Assembly (NCBI GenBank): GCA_031550755.1 | Contig: JAVBOJ010000081.1 | Coordinates: 1 to 5,119, forward strand | Length of the DNA: 5,119 nt | Source of the DNA: JAVBOJ01 sp031550755 | GTDB taxonomy: Bacteria > Bacillota > Clostridia > Oscillospirales > UBA929 | Direction of reading: 5' to 3' | Shown here: one piece after another, positions 4,571-5,119 of the stretch | Position numbering within the stretch: the first letter of the stretch is position 1 | How the letters are laid out: each line of letters opens with the position of its first letter | The notes under the pieces: model-generated | Database searches by the model: none | Seen by the model: the letters and a program-made list of their open reading frames with translations, nothing else | What the model was told of the DNA's origin: nothing | Program-made: the position numbers and the translations under genes

Positions 4571-5119
4571 TTGAAAAACATGGGACTGAACGAAATCCGC
4601 GAAAAATACCTCTCCTTTTTTGAATCCAAGGGACATCTGCGCCGCGCCAGCGCGCCGCTGGTGCCGCAGGGCGACGCCTCCCTGCTGCTCATCAACTCGG
4701 GCATGGCGCCGCTCAAGCCCTACTTTTCCGGCGATATCACCCCACCGGCACCTCGCATGACCACCTGCCAGAAGTGCATCCGCACGCCCGATATTGAGCG
4801 GGTGGGCAAAACCTCCCGCCACGGCACCTTTTTTGAGAGGCTGGGCAACTTCTCCTTCGGCGATTATTTCAAAAAAGAAGCCGCCGCGTGGGCGTGGGAA
4901 TTTGTGACCGAGGTCATGGAAATCCCCCGCGAACTGGTGCATGTCTCGGTCTATCTCGACGACGACGAGGCCTATGACATCTGGACGCGCGACATCGGCG
5001 TCGAGCCGTCCCACATGGTGCGGCTGGGCAAGGCCGACAACTTCTGGGAGATCGGCGCCGGCCCGTGCGGCCCCTGCTCGGAGATTTACTTCGACCGCGG
5101 CGAGCAGTACTCATGCGGC
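4571..5119 (+). CDS. alaS: Alanyl-tRNA synthetase, N-terminal part (3' end outside window)
   Basis: The first 183 residues of a class II alanyl-tRNA synthetase are present and the frame is open to the window edge. The enzyme charges tRNA-Ala with alanine in the cytoplasm. The visible part is the catalytic core: GLNEIREKYLSFFESKGH (5-22), LLINSGMAPLKPYF (39-52), TTCQKCIRTPDIERVGKT (64-81), and the motif 2 region RHGTFFERLGNFSFGDYFKKE (83-103, near-identical across AlaRS). DNFWEIGAGPCGPCSEIYFD (156-175) matches the ATP/alanine-site block that reads DNFWQMGDTGPCGPCTEI in E. coli. The editing and C-Ala domains lie beyond the window. TTG 4571 is preferred to ATG 4580 on ribosome-binding-site spacing and gives the short MKNMGLNEIR start expected in Firmicutes. 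Close spacing to mltG suggests shared transcription. Confidence 0.96.
   Translation, partial: MKNMGLNEIREKYLSFFESKGHLRRASAPLVPQGDASLLLINSGMAPLKPYFSGDITPPAPRMTTCQKCIRTPDIERVGKTSRHGTFFERLGNFSFGDYFKKEAAAWAWEFVTEVMEIPRELVHVSVYLDDDEAYDIWTRDIGVEPSHMVRLGKADNFWEIGAGPCGPCSEIYFDRGEQYSCG

Noticed and set aside
4530..4574. Extension of mltG through TAG 4530 to TGA 4572-4574
   Set aside because: It would need UAG to be sense; MltG already ends normally at 4532 and the extension covers the alaS ribosome binding site.

Overview
The window looks like a chromosomal, GC-rich segment from a Gram-positive member of the Clostridia, probably Oscillospiraceae or a related gut lineage. That is inferred from gene content (ThyX, a DUF2156 protein paired with a GNAT acetyltransferase, a Firmicutes-type MltG and AlaRS), from strong AGGAGG-type ribosome binding sites, and from a tiny cysteine-run membrane protein of a style I associate with clostridial genomes. 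No species is claimed.

Left block, plus strand (1-3191): a tightly packed set of genes reads thyX (3' end only), a DUF2156 protein, a GNAT acetyltransferase, a DJ-1/PfpI protein and 5-formyltetrahydrofolate cyclo-ligase. Neighbours overlap by 14, 8 and 8 nt at three junctions, so this is probably one transcription unit with translational coupling. The exception is the GNAT gene. It has an in-frame TAG at 1923-1925, after which the same frame continues with conserved-looking sequence to a second TAG at 2055-2057. That second TAG sits directly on the Shine-Dalgarno of the next gene, as expected for the ancestral end. thyX and the cyclo-ligase both belong to folate one-carbon metabolism; the other genes have no obvious link to it.

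Middle (3173-3419): a 27-codon gene on the minus strand (3303-3220) encodes a short membrane peptide ending in four cysteines and Asn. It has its own near-consensus Shine-Dalgarno, a plausible promoter with a CATA-type -10 element, and an intrinsic terminator that folds well only in the minus-strand RNA and lies over the 3' end of the cyclo-ligase gene. The remaining intergenic DNA (about 116 bp) carries the divergent upstream region of mltG.

Right block, plus strand (3420-5119): mltG (endolytic murein transglycosylase, 370 aa, complete) is followed after 38 bp by alaS (alanyl-tRNA synthetase, 5' end only), which most likely starts at TTG. The gap is too short for a T-box leader.

The window is mostly ordinary housekeeping and accessory genes. 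The points worth a second look are the small cysteine-run protein with its own expression signals and the interrupted acetyltransferase. No RNA genes, CRISPR arrays, insertion sequences or origins were seen.
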